A stretch of 44,107 nt of DNA, from assembly GCA_022823055.1 (NCBI GenBank), contig JAJDXX010000253.1, positions 1-44,107 of the forward strand, given 5' to 3'. This DNA comes from Candidatus Binatia bacterium (GTDB lineage Bacteria > Desulfobacterota > Binatia > UBA9968 > JAJDTQ01). The notes beneath the pieces are model-generated. The model was not told the DNA's origin. It saw only the letters and a list, made by a program, of their open reading frames with translations, and searched no databases. The translations under genes and the position numbers were made by a program. Below, one piece after another: positions 26,501 to 34,413 of the stretch. The first letter of the stretch is position 1. Each line of letters starts with the position of its first letter.

Positions 26501-29500
26501 GCCTGCGGTTCCGCGTCGCCGAACAGCAGCGACAGCGGATCCTCGCGGCCGCGAAGCACCTCCGGGAGGGCGCCGGCGCATCGCCGGATGAGCCCGATCT
26601 CGTTCGTGCCGTGGGGATAACGTCCGCTCATGCCGGTCGCATGTTCGTCGGGATCTTGCGGCATGCCCTCCGGCAACGGATCCTCCGCCCCGACCACCAC
26701 CAGGAAGCCGTCGCCCGCCGCCTCCAGCACGCCCGACCTGACGAGTATTTCCAGCATCCGGCGCAACAGATGCACGTGATTCGGCAAAATCTCCAGGTCC
26801 TGCCGCAGGCCCTCGGGGTCCACGGCGGCGCCCGCCATGCGCTTCCAACCCAGCTTTTCCAGGGCCGAGAGCGCATAGGACCATGCCAACCGCTCCAGGT
26901 CGGTCTGCAGGGCGGCCTCTTCCTCGACTCCGACTCCTTCGGCGGCCAGGTAACGGGAGAACGGCTCCGAACGGGAGGCCACGTCCGACGGGCTCGGGAT
27001 GAAATCGGCGGACGGCATTCCCGGCGCAAGGACGCCGTCCCGCCACACCACCTCGTAGAGCAGCTCGTCCAACCCTTCCACCGCCGAGAGCATCGCTTCC
27101 CGGGTGGCCCGCTTCACCGTGTACCCGTCCAACCCGCCCAGCAGGGTCCCGCTCGGGTCGTAGATCCGCAGGTCCCCGGTCAGCACCTCCGGCGGCTCGG
27201 ATTCCGCATCCGGGACCGCGGTCTGCCGGTCCCCCGCCATGCGCGCGTGGCAGACGACCCGCTCCGGCAGCGCCCCCTTGAGCCACAGCCGTTCCCACCC
27301 GAACGGCAGATAGGTGACCCCTTCCCAACTTTCCGCCGAATCGCGCGCCGCGGCCATGACCTGGAAACAGCCGTCGAGCAGGAGCGGATGGATGTCGACC
27401 CCGCCGGAGTCGACGCCTGCCGGAAGAGCCAGCTCGCCAAGCGCCTTGCCCGTCCCGGACCAGACCGCTTCCAGCGTGCGGAACGACGGGCCAAGATCGA
27501 TTCCGACCTCGGCCTTGGCCCGGTAGAGGGCGGCCACGTCCCGCGGCGACAGCCCGGCCTTGAGGCCTTCCAGGTCCTCCCGCGGTTCGGCCTGGAGGCC
27601 GCCGGCTTCCGGCGACACCCGCGCCTCCGCGTGCAGCGTCCATTCGGCTCCGGCATCTCCCCTGCTGAGTATCCGGACACGGCGCGACGGCCCCTCGCCG
27701 GAACCGTCGAGCAGCACCTGCATCTTCCGGCTTGGTTCGGCGGTCCCGTCTCCGGAATCCCCGTCCGGGAAAATCAGCGGGTTGTGGAGCTGCATGTCCT
27801 CCACCGCGTACCGTCCGGTTTCCTCCGCGAATGACGCCGATGCCGCCATGGCACCGTAGAGGGCGCCCGGCGCAACCAGCCGGCCGAACACCCGGTGGTC
27901 GTTCAGCCAGGGCGGGTCCGAGGGAAACAGTTCCGTATCGAACGTAGTCTCCCCGCTGGCGGATTCGTGCCGGCCGCCGAGCAACGGATGGCCGGCGCCC
28001 AGGAGCCGGCGCCTTCGCGCCTTGACCCAGTGGCTCTGGCGCTGGAAGGGATAGCCCGGCACCGAGATACGGCGCCGCCGCTCGCCGGCGAAGAGTCCCG
28101 GAAAATGGATCGGGAGCCCGGCCTCATACGCCTCTGCCGCCGCGGCGACGAAAGAGTCCCTGGCCTCACCCGCCGGCGCGTCGCGCCGCGGCCGCCTGAG
28201 ACTCGATAGCACCCGGACGCCGGCCGCCGACTCCGGCCAGATCATGGCGACCATCGGACCCAGCACCGCGTGGGGTCCGATCTCCACCACGGCGTCCATG
28301 TTCAGTTCGGCCAGCGTCTCCACCGCGCCGCGGAACGCCACGCGCTCTCGCGCCTGACGGCGCCAGTAGGCCCCGTCCAGCGCCGTGCCCGGCTCAACCG
28401 GCCGGCCGGTCACCGTGCTGACGAACTCCACCGACGGCGGCGCGAGGGCGACTCCCGAAAGCGCCGCTTCCACGCCGTCCAGCGCCGGTTCCACCAGGGC
28501 GCTGTGATAAGCCGGACTCTTCCTCAACCGCGCCACTCCCACGCCCTCGCTCTCGAAGCGCGCCAGGACCGCCTCGACGTCCGTCGCGGAGCCGCTCACC
28601 ACCTGGCTCGCGCCGTTGTCCGCGGCCATGCTCAAGCCGGGTCCGGCGGAGGCCGCGTTCAACTCCTCCACCGTGGCCGCCACGCGCGACTCGGTCGCGA
28701 AGATCGCCACCATCGCCCCCTGTCCGGGCAATGCTCCCATCAACGCGCCGCGGGCCGCGGCGAACCGCAGGCCGTCCTCGAGGCCGAAGACCCCCGCGGC
28801 CTGGGCCGCCGCGATCTCCCCGAGGCTGTGCCCCACCACCACGTCCGGGCGGATCCCCAGGCTCGCCCAGAGGGCGGTCAACGCACACTCCAGCGCGTAG
28901 ATCGCCGGCTGTGTCCAGGCCGCGTCGTCGAGGTCTCCCGCGCGGCCGAAAATCACGTCCAGCAACGACGCGCCCCGTTCCTCCCGGAGCACCGCATCGC
29001 AACGGTCCAGGACCGCCCGGGCCACCGGCTCGCAGTCGTACAGGTCCTGCCCCATCCCCATCCACTGGCTGGCCTGTCCCGTGTACGCGAACGCCACCCT
29101 GGCGGGCGCCTCCGAGGCCGTTGCCGGTTCGCCGTCCCCGTCCGCCAGCGCCCGCAGGCCCTCGCGCAGGTTCCCGGCGTCCCGGAACACCAGACCCTTC
29201 CGATGGCTGAAGTGACCCCGTCCCACCGCCGCCGTCCAGGCCATGTCCGAAAGCAGCGGATCCCCGCCGCCGGAAGAAAGATCCCCGGCGTGCTCGTCGA
29301 GCCATCCCAGGTACCGCCCGGCCAGCTCCTGCAGCGTCTCGGACGACTTGCCCGAGAGCGGCAGCAGGCGCGTCTCGCGGGCGGCGAGCGCTTCCGTGGC
29401 GGGCGCCGCCGTCCCCTCCGGGAGCGAAACGGCGATGGACAATGATGAGCCTGAAGCCCACTCTTTCCTGTCGGAGCCCGCCGGGACGTCCCCCGTAGAG

Positions 29501-30918
29501 TCGTAACCCTCGACCACGAGATGGGCGTTGGTCCCGGACCAGCCGAACCCACTCACACCCGCCAACGGAGCGCGGCCTGAATGACGCGGCCAATCCATCG
29601 GATCGGAGGTAACCCGCAGCGGCAACCGGTCCCAGTCGATCTGAGGGTTGGGATTCCGGAAATGAAGATGCTTCGGGATCGTGCGCCGGTTCATCGAGAG
29701 CACCACCTTCATCAGCCCGGCGACCCCTGCCGCGGGCTCCAGGTGACCGATGTTGGTCTTCACCGAACCGATCAGCAGCGGCCGCTCCGCTTCGCGCCCC
29801 CGGCCGTAGACCGTCCCGGCGGCCTGCGCCTCGATCGGGTCCCCGACCTCGGTGCCGGTGCCGTGCGCCTCCAGGTAGTCCACTTCCGCGGGCAGGACTC
29901 CTGCCTGTGACAAGGCCTCTTCGATGCACCGCTCCTGCGCTGCGCCGTTCGGCACCGTCAGTCCCGGGCTCGCCCCGTCCTGGTTGACCGCCGCGCCCCG
30001 GATCACGGCCCAGATGCGGTCGCCGTCCGCCTCCGCGTCGCTCAGCCGCTTCAACACCACTATCCCGCAGCCCTCGCCCCGCACGTACCCGTTCGCGGCG
30101 GCGTCGAACGTTTTGCATTGTCCGTCCGGCGCCAGCATTCCGGCATTGCCGCGCAGTTCCGAGAGCCGTCCCGACAGGATCGTGTGCACGCCTCCGGCGA
30201 GGGCAAGAGCGGCCTCGCCCCGCTGCAGGCCCGACACCGCCTGGTGTATCGCCACCAGTGACGACGAGCAGGCGGTGTCCAGCGCCATGGCGGGTCCCTC
30301 CAGGCCCAGCACGAAGGCAACCCGTCCGATGGCCGTGTTGAAGGAAGTGCCGCTGACGGCGTAGAGGCTGGCGGCGGGTCCGGGGACCTCTTCCCCGCCC
30401 AGGATCAGCGCGCGGTAGTCGTTGTTGCTGATGCCGGCGTACACTCCGGTGCGGCTGCCCTTGAGCCGGTCCGGATCCATTCCCGCGTCCTCCATCGCCC
30501 GCCAGCTCGTTTCCAGCATCAACCTCTGTTGCGGGTCCAGCAGTTGCGCCTCCACGGGCGAAATCCGGAAGAACGGGGCGTCGAACAGGTCGATCTCATC
30601 GAGGTAAGCAGCGAAGAGGCACGCTTCGTTCTGCACGGCGGCGTCAGGGAAGAGCTCCCCGATGCGTCCGACGCCGGAACCGGGGATTACCTGGGTGACG
30701 GAGTTCCCGCCAGCCTCCAGCAGACGCCAGAAGGAGGAAAGGTCCGGCGCGCCCGGGAACCGGCACGCCATCCCCACGATGGCGATGGGCTCCCCGGACG
30801 GCGAGACCTGCCGGTGGCCGCGCTCCGCTTCGGGGCCTTGCTTTCGGGAAGGAACGGAAGACTCGTCGCTCATGTTCTTCTCCAGGCTGTTGTCCGGGCG
30901 ATCCCTCGGAAGGGTCAT
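20530..30918 (-). CDS. type I polyketide synthase, KS-AT-DH-cMT-ER-KR-ACP-KS-AT(inactive)
   Basis: Encodes 3462 aa from ATG 30918, whose ATGA overlaps the permease stop; ATG 30873 behind GGAGAAG is an alternative. KS1 (about 42-468) has Cys217 in DTACSSS plus EAHGTGT and NIGHLE. AT1 (607-895) has Ser698 in GHSLG and PAYHS, closer to malonyl- than methylmalonyl-type. DH (975-1235) has His1008 in HRVFGRLVAP and Asp1182 in DGCFQ. The C-methyltransferase (about 1440-1670) has LEVGAGIGSATE. ER (1926-2225) has HAAAGGVG. KR (2237-2461) has TGGLGGIG, but His2385 replaces the catalytic Tyr in GQANHAAAN. ACP has Ser2548 in GMDSL. KS2 (2614-3033) keeps Cys2779 in an unusual LNCAASL. AT2 (from 3167) reads GQDLG for GHSLG, lacks about 70 residues, and should be dead. 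No terminal ACP or TE. A reduced, C-methylated acyl product is inferred. Confidence 0.97.
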   Translation of the reverse strand: MTLPRDRPDNSLEKNMSDESSVPSRKQGPEAERGHRQVSPSGEPIAIVGMACRFPGAPDLSSFWRLLEAGGNSVTQVIPGSGVGRIGELFPDAAVQNEACLFAAYLDEIDLFDAPFFRISPVEAQLLDPQQRLMLETSWRAMEDAGMDPDRLKGSRTGVYAGISNNDYRALILGGEEVPGPAASLYAVSGTSFNTAIGRVAFVLGLEGPAMALDTACSSSLVAIHQAVSGLQRGEAALALAGGVHTILSGRLSELRGNAGMLAPDGQCKTFDAAANGYVRGEGCGIVVLKRLSDAEADGDRIWAVIRGAAVNQDGASPGLTVPNGAAQERCIEEALSQAGVLPAEVDYLEAHGTGTEVGDPIEAQAAGTVYGRGREAERPLLIGSVKTNIGHLEPAAGVAGLMKVVLSMNRRTIPKHLHFRNPNPQIDWDRLPLRVTSDPMDWPRHSGRAPLAGVSGFGWSGTNAHLVVEGYDSTGDVPAGSDRKEWASGSSLSIAVSLPEGTAAPATEALAARETRLLPLSGKSSETLQELAGRYLGWLDEHAGDLSSGGGDPLLSDMAWTAAVGRGHFSHRKGLVFRDAGNLREGLRALADGDGEPATASEAPARVAFAYTGQASQWMGMGQDLYDCEPVARAVLDRCDAVLREERGASLLDVIFGRAGDLDDAAWTQPAIYALECALTALWASLGIRPDVVVGHSLGEIAAAQAAGVFGLEDGLRFAAARGALMGALPGQGAMVAIFATESRVAATVEELNAASAGPGLSMAADNGASQVVSGSATDVEAVLARFESEGVGVARLRKSPAYHSALVEPALDGVEAALSGVALAPPSVEFVSTVTGRPVEPGTALDGAYWRRQARERVAFRGAVETLAELNMDAVVEIGPHAVLGPMVAMIWPESAAGVRVLSSLRRPRRDAPAGEARDSFVAAAAEAYEAGLPIHFPGLFAGERRRRISVPGYPFQRQSHWVKARRRRLLGAGHPLLGGRHESASGETTFDTELFPSDPPWLNDHRVFGRLVAPGALYGAMAASASFAEETGRYAVEDMQLHNPLIFPDGDSGDGTAEPSRKMQVLLDGSGEGPSRRVRILSRGDAGAEWTLHAEARVSPEAGGLQAEPREDLEGLKAGLSPRDVAALYRAKAEVGIDLGPSFRTLEAVWSGTGKALGELALPAGVDSGGVDIHPLLLDGCFQVMAAARDSAESWEGVTYLPFGWERLWLKGALPERVVCHARMAGDRQTAVPDAESEPPEVLTGDLRIYDPSGTLLGGLDGYTVKRATREAMLSAVEGLDELLYEVVWRDGVLAPGMPSADFIPSPSDVASRSEPFSRYLAAEGVGVEEEAALQTDLERLAWSYALSALEKLGWKRMAGAAVDPEGLRQDLEILPNHVHLLRRMLEILVRSGVLEAAGDGFLVVVGAEDPLPEGMPQDPDEHATGMSGRYPHGTNEIGLIRRCAGALPEVLRGREDPLSLLFGDAEPQAADLYRRAPVWMAANRMLGEVVETLAAGLPDGRRLRVLEVGAGIGSATECVLPGLPAGRFDYMYTDISAGFFADAEARFGQVDGQIEYRVLDIEKEPAAQGFDLHGYDLLIAANVLHATQYLDETLAHCRDLLAPSGQLVALENQRGRGWMDLIFGQLDGWWRYADRYRSNHALAGPDVWRRALGDVGFADAQVLGIDESESVGLPDRGVIVAQGPAEVVLPPAAWVLAADRGGVAAALAAQLAARNQTVVLAGGESPENGGPAHDGAGVVRRAVEMDRRESWRSVLEELPDDVPLGGIVHLAALDGHGPQAATGEMGEDARRAAASALALMQGMIDADLTPAKGTWFLTRGAQVLERERAGQLAGATLWGFGRVVAREAAQVKPKMIDLDPEETELPADFAEELLFPDPEMQIAYRAGRRRVARLVRTAPRLALPEGPDWLLACGDGGDLGGLQVKPTPARSLEPREVRVAVEARGLNFLDVFRAMGLVGEGVMGEEMCGRIVEVGSETSTVSVGDRVVALAFGTFGPEVVTREELVVPAPAGMPVAALATIPTAFVTAALSFDLAGLKAGERVLIHAAAGGVGLAAVQLAQAAGAEVFATASAPKRAYLRSLGVAHVFDSRQTSFGEEILEATGGAGVDLVVNSLTGPGFIEASLSCLARGGRFVELARRDILSEEEMAAARPDVAYSILELDVLKKQEPARPGAALRNVVERLGAGELQPLIHSRWPLAEAGAAMEFMRDARHIGKIVLTAPPLAEGRLRQDRTYLVTGGLGGIGCALAGWLAERGAGAIVLNGRRAPDAEAEEVIGALTERGITVRVELADVTDAGAVDGMLERIKGELPPLGGVIHSVGVLADNSLANQSWERFEQVLWPKVLGAWHLHRATADLDLDLFVLFSSVAGILGNPGQANHAAANAFLDQLAAHRRALGLPGQAIAWGAWSELGEAEEQRERIAARREAAGTGWFSPEQGLRVFDRLLREDPTTAVVLAADWSVFGEALGGRPSLFDDLLPAAEDDSADSPGASEDLLSRLGAAPPAAREELLVSFLQQEVQAVLRLPSAPAPAVGFFDLGMDSLMAVELRNRLNRAFSGEYTAPNTVVFDYPDIAALARHVAGELGDISGAPAVQAEPEQQPAALRADEGIAIVGMACRFPGAPDLSAFRRQLEAGVDAVTDGRGDAGPWKGVLGDPEAGDAASRRGGFVEGIDRFDAGFFGVTPIGARMMDPQQRLLLETSWQALEDAGIDPDRLKGSRTGVYAGVAASEYRDLMMAGGDVASYLGTAGSMAVGRVAFKLGLQGPTMPVMLNCAASLVAAHQAVAGLRQGEVDLALVGGVNAVLSPGLTREMAELGMLSPDRQCKTFDASANGFVRSEGCGMVVLKRLADAEADGDRIWAVILGSAVNQNGASAGPTVPNGPAQEQAIEEALSRAGVPPAEVDYLEAHGAGSELGDPIELRAAAAVYGRGRETDRPLLIGSVKTNIGHLESAAGVAGLIKTVLAMKRGVIPKHLHFREPNPHLDWDRLSVRVTSEPTEWPRDPDRPPRAGVSAFGISGTNAHVVLEGYGAADAGPDDDGSPVGSVLAVPLSEPVPELPPVEDAARARGTRLLPLSGKSDQALRELAERYLSWLEERAGDSPDEDAAVRSLLADMAWTAGVGRSHFDHRAGVVFQDAASLRDGLKTLADAGERPAPPAATRVAFAYTGQGSQWAGMGQVLYESEPVVRAVLDRCDAVLRETRSASLLDVMFGRAGSEEDLDAPAWMQPAVYALECALTALWSSVGIRPTVVVGQDLGELAAAQAAGVFGLEEGLRLAMARGALLAPTAAGEAPDSDPDDLEALLAGVAWAPPSLVLVSGVTGRTLEPSDVLDGAYWRGQGREPAAFAECVSTLAALEVDVVVEIGPEAVLAPAVVSAWPSPPDAGGNHGAPAVLSSLRRNAPSDNGFVEAVAGAYEAGLGVSFAGLFAGESRRRIALPGYPFERRRYWIEALKRTPD

Positions 30919-32654
30919 TCCCGCTCCGGTGCCAGGGCTTCCACCCGCACCGTCAGGATGTCCGTGTCATGATATTGCTGGTGACGCACCCACGCCGCAA
31001 GGTGCCGCAGCAGCCGCAGCGACATTTCCGACTCGTCCGGCCCGTCGTCCGCTTGCTCGGCCAGCAGCGCCATCCTGTCCTGAAGGTTCTCCCCGCCGGG
31101 TGCCACGATGAATTCCAGAACCGCCCCGCCGCCCTGCCGGTGCGCCGCGAGGAGGAGCCGTTGCTGGAGCGCCTGCCCGTCGCCCTTGTCCCGTCGGGTG
31201 AGCGTCAGCAACGTCTCCTCGACCACGGCCTGGAGCCGGTCCGCCATCGCCGCATCCCAACCATTCCGGGATGCGAACTCGCCGAAGAACTTCTTCGTCC
31301 GCGGAAGTGCCGATACATCGAACTCCGCTTCAAAGCGACTGCGGCGCGGTTCCGTCAACTGCACAAACGCGGTCATGAGAATCGCCGTCAGACCGCCGGC
31401 CGTTATTCCGTTGCGAAAAAGCCCGCCGGCGAACTCGGCCACATGTTCCGGGAACACCGCGTTGCTCTGGAACCCGACGCCGATCCAGAAAGACACGCCC
31501 ACCACCAATCCCTTGCGGTAGTCCAGACCCTCCTGGAGCACCATCTTCATGCCGATGACGAAAAGCATCGCGACGATGACGAGCATGTACGCGGCGATGA
31601 CCGGATTCGGGATCGCCAACAGCAGAGCGAGGGCCTTGGGAAGGAAAGCCACGGCCATGAGTACGATCCCGGCGGCCACGCCGAGGCCGCGGGCGGCCAC
31701 GCCGGTCAGCTCGGCGAGGGAGACCCCGGTGGTGTAGGCCGTGTTGGGGACCGTCCCGGCGAGACCGGAGAACAGGTTGCCGATCCCGTCCACCGCCGCC
31801 GCGCCCTGAACCGCCCGGAAGTCCACCGCCCGGGGGCGCCGCCAGGACGTGCGCTGGGCCGCGATGGAGCTGCTGATGGTGCGGATGGACCCGATCAGCG
31901 CCACCAGCAGGAAGGCCGGAAGAAGCGACCAGAACGCCGGCCCGAAGTCGAGGGCGAAGCCGGCCCACTCGCCGGAAGGGAATCCGACCCACGATACTCC
32001 GGCAATCCGTTCGAGGTCATAGATGCCGAAAAGAGCGGCTGCCGCCGAACCCGCCACGACCCCGAGGACCGGCGCCCACAGGCGCCACGCCCCTGTCCCC
32101 TTGAGCGATACGCCGACCACGACCCCGACCGTCACGAGAGCGCTGAGCGGCGCGGCCGCCGCCGGGCTCCCGTCCGGCACATCTCCCAGTATGTCGAAGA
32201 TGGCCGGCATCACCGTTACCGGTATCAGCAGGATCACCGTTCCGGAGACGGTCGGCGTCAGGACCCGTCGGAACAGCGAAAGACGCTCGGATAGGAGAAG
32301 CTGGAACAACGCCGCCGCCACCACCAGGGTGGCGAGCAGCGGCGGACCGCCATCGGCCACCGCGGTGATGCAGACCGCGATGAAGGCCCCGGAACTGCCC
32401 ATCATGAGCACGTGGCCCATGCCGATGCGGCCGAGCCGGACCGTTTGCAGCACGGTGGCCGCCCCGCAGATGAAGGTGGCGGCAAACACGGCCCACGCCA
32501 GATAGGCTTCGGTGGCGCCACCGGCCCGCATCACCACCGTCGGGATCAGGACCGTCACGGTCACGCTGATGACCGCGAGCTGCAGACCCAGTCCCAGGGA
32601 GACCGCTGTCGGGGGATGTTCGTCGGGCTGGTAGCGGATACCGGTAGTGGCCAA
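30915..32654 (-). CDS. NCS2-type permease fused to a degenerate HATPase-like domain
   Basis: Encodes 579 aa from a TTG at 32654 with GGGAGA upstream. Residues about 15-440 form a multi-spanning transporter with NCS2 (nucleobase/xanthine-uracil permease) features: MGSSGAFIAVCITAV, GTVPNTAYTTGVSLAELTGVAAR, and LPKALALLLAIPNPVIAAYMLV. The last 130 residues are soluble: RLQAVVEETLLTLTR, RLLLAAHRQGGGAVLEFIVAP and DRMALLAEQADDG...SEMSLRLLRHLAAWVRHQQYHDTDILTVRVE. They resemble the anti-sigma/HATPase fold, but the Asn of the N-box and the glycine boxes are missing, so ATP binding is doubtful. Its stop overlaps the PKS start as ATGA, suggesting a role in the PKS pathway (transport or sensing). The domain assignment of the tail is tentative. 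Confidence 0.8.
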   Translation of the reverse strand: MATTGIRYQPDEHPPTAVSLGLGLQLAVISVTVTVLIPTVVMRAGGATEAYLAWAVFAATFICGAATVLQTVRLGRIGMGHVLMMGSSGAFIAVCITAVADGGPPLLATLVVAAALFQLLLSERLSLFRRVLTPTVSGTVILLIPVTVMPAIFDILGDVPDGSPAAAAPLSALVTVGVVVGVSLKGTGAWRLWAPVLGVVAGSAAAALFGIYDLERIAGVSWVGFPSGEWAGFALDFGPAFWSLLPAFLLVALIGSIRTISSSIAAQRTSWRRPRAVDFRAVQGAAAVDGIGNLFSGLAGTVPNTAYTTGVSLAELTGVAARGLGVAAGIVLMAVAFLPKALALLLAIPNPVIAAYMLVIVAMLFVIGMKMVLQEGLDYRKGLVVGVSFWIGVGFQSNAVFPEHVAEFAGGLFRNGITAGGLTAILMTAFVQLTEPRRSRFEAEFDVSALPRTKKFFGEFASRNGWDAAMADRLQAVVEETLLTLTRRDKGDGQALQQRLLLAAHRQGGGAVLEFIVAPGGENLQDRMALLAEQADDGPDESEMSLRLLRHLAAWVRHQQYHDTDILTVRVEALAPERE

Positions 32655-32800
32655 CTGCGTTCTCCCTTGCTCGTGGATGGAGGATATCCCGGCGAGCCAC
32701 CCGATTCAATGTCGACACCGTCTGTCAGGACAGGTATTTGTCCGGTAAAGTGAAGGAACGTGCACCGAGAGTGAACGCTGCTCAATGGAGGCGAGAGTCC

Positions 32801-33523
32801 ATGTCGGAAGACAACAACCTGGAAGGCATACCGGAAACCATGCGAGCGCCCATCGGGCGCTACGCCGAAACCCTCAGGGAACTTGCCGGCGACAGCGCCC
32901 GGTCGCTGACCCTGTTCGGCGCCATCGCCGCCGGCACCTTCAATCCCCGGTCCCACACGGCCCGGAGCGTCTTCGTGGTGGACGCCGTGGATCTGGATAT
33001 GCTGCACCAGTTGGCGCGGCAGGGGCCGCGCCTCGGGAAAGCGCGCATCGCCGCGCCGCTGATCATGACGCCGGAATACATCGACGCCTCCATGGACACC
33101 TTTCCGCTCGAATTCCTGGAGATCGCCCAGCACCACGTCTGCGTGTTCGGCGATGACTACTTCCGGGAGCTGCCTCTCCAGGCCGCGGACGTGAGGCACG
33201 AGTGCGAGCGGGAGATCAAGACCATCCAGCTCGGCATGCGGCAGGCGCTGCTGGCGGCAGCGGGCCGGGACAAGGCCCTGAGCACCGTGGAGGTGGACGT
33301 GGGGGAGCGGCTGTTGCGGTCCCTGCGTGGATTGCTGTGGCTGCACGGCGACACCGAGCCCAGGGCGGCGCTGGATGCGGTGGCGGCCGTCGAGGGCGGA
33401 ATTCAGCGGTCGCTGCCGGGGGTTCGAAGCGCCGTCGACAACCGCAGCGGTCACGGATGGGAGGAGTTCAAGACGCTGTATGCGGACGTGGACGCCTTGA
33501 GGACCCACATCAATGCCTGGTAG
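32801..33523 (+). CDS. nucleotidyltransferase-like hypothetical protein
   Basis: Encodes 240 aa from ATG 32801, with GGAGGCGAGAG upstream; an in-frame ATG at 32738 is less likely. The N-terminal half (RSLTLFGAIAAGTFNPRSHTARSVFVVD, then LARQGPRLGKARIAAPLIMTPEYIDASMDTFPLEFLEI) resembles a predicted nucleotidyltransferase fold without a clear GSxxxxxD..D metal site; the C-terminal half is helical. No exact family can be named. The last 11 bases overlap the TPM-domain gene, and LemA follows, so the three are probably one operon. It is divergent from the permease-PKS operon across a 146-base gap that contains GGACA-6-TGTCC (32728-32743), a weak palindrome. Confidence 0.65.
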   Translation: MSEDNNLEGIPETMRAPIGRYAETLRELAGDSARSLTLFGAIAAGTFNPRSHTARSVFVVDAVDLDMLHQLARQGPRLGKARIAAPLIMTPEYIDASMDTFPLEFLEIAQHHVCVFGDDYFRELPLQAADVRHECEREIKTIQLGMRQALLAAAGRDKALSTVEVDVGERLLRSLRGLLWLHGDTEPRAALDAVAAVEGGIQRSLPGVRSAVDNRSGHGWEEFKTLYADVDALRTHINAW

Positions 33524-34367
33524 CCACACCCGCTCCCCTCTCGGACCGGCGCTGGCCGTGTGTCTTGCCGGAATGGCCCTGCTCGCCTCGGCGGCGGGCG
33601 CGGCGGTCACGGTCAAGGACCCCGGCACGTACGTAGTGGACACCGCCAACCTCATCGACCCCGACACCCAGCGCAGGATGGAGGGCTGGCTGCGCGAGCT
33701 GGAGCAGAAGACCACGGCCCAGGTCAAGGTCCTGACCGTACCCACCACCGACGGCGAAGACTTCTTCGAGTTCGTGCAGCGCCACGCCGAGGCCTGGAAG
33801 CTCGGCCGCAAGGGCAAGGACAACGGCGCCCTCATCGCCCTGGCACTCAAGGAACGGCGTGTGCGCGTGCATACGGGTTACGGCCTGGAGGGAGTGCTGC
33901 CCGACTCCTGGGCGGGGACGGCCTCCAGGCGGGTCGCCAACGACTTCTTCGGGAAAGGGCAATACGCCTAGGGGTTGCTGGCCCTCACCGTGGCCACGGC
34001 CAACCGGGTGGCGGACGCCGCGCGGGTGAAGCTCACCGGAGCGCCCGACTACCGGATCCGCGGCGCACGCCGGCGCGTCACCGGCACCGGCATCGGCGGC
34101 TCGCTGATGCCGCTGCTGCTGATGCTGTTCTTCCTGGGTTCCCTGCGCCGGCGGCGCCATCGCACGGCCTGGGGCGGCCGGGGCGCGGCGTCCGGCTTTC
34201 TGATGGGCGCCGTCCTCGGCAGCCTTCTCGGTGGCGGGCGCTCCTGGGGCGCGCCAATGGGCGGGGGCTTCGGCGGCGGTTTTGGAGGAGGCCTGGGCGG
34301 CGGGTTCGGCGGCTCCTTCGGGGGCGGCGGAGGCTTCGGAGGAGGAGGGGGCGGAGCCGGTTGGTGA
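33513..34367 (+). pseudogene. TPM-domain exported membrane protein interrupted by in-frame TAG
   Basis: The frame is open across 285 codons apart from a single TAG at 33969-33971. Before it: a signal peptide (ALAVCLAGMALLASAAGA), VKDPGTYVVDTANLIDPDTQRRM, and the TPM core TTAQVKVLTVPTTDG...RVHTGYGLEGVLPDSWAG. After it: the domain continues at once (GLLALTVATANRVADAA), then a membrane helix (LMPLLLMLFFLGSL) and a Gly-rich tail ending GGGGAGW, typical of the family. The TAG therefore falls within the conserved domain. Possible explanations are a nonsense mutation, readthrough, or a sequencing error. TAG is a normal stop elsewhere in the window (14640, 33523). TPM proteins frequently occur beside LemA, as here. 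Confidence 0.8.
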
Positions 34368-34413
34368 CGCCGCGGATGATCGTGCATACTGGATATTCGT
34401 AGGGGGGTATACC

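Noticed and set aside
23101-27834. A 1577-codon open frame on the plus strand antisense to the PKS
   Set aside because: It is opposite the PKS coding strand and is Arg/Pro/His-rich without any domain; long antisense frames are expected from high-GC third positions.
30915-32654. SulP sulfate permease with a STAS domain
   Set aside because: The membrane motifs fit NCS2 better (GTVPNTAYTTGV, IPNPVIAAYML), and the C-terminal domain lacks the STAS pattern.
33969-33971. Pyrrolysine at the in-frame TAG of the TPM gene
   Set aside because: TPM proteins are not known pyrrolysine proteins, no PYLIS-like or pyl genes are in view, and TAG is used as a stop elsewhere; mutation or error is simpler.
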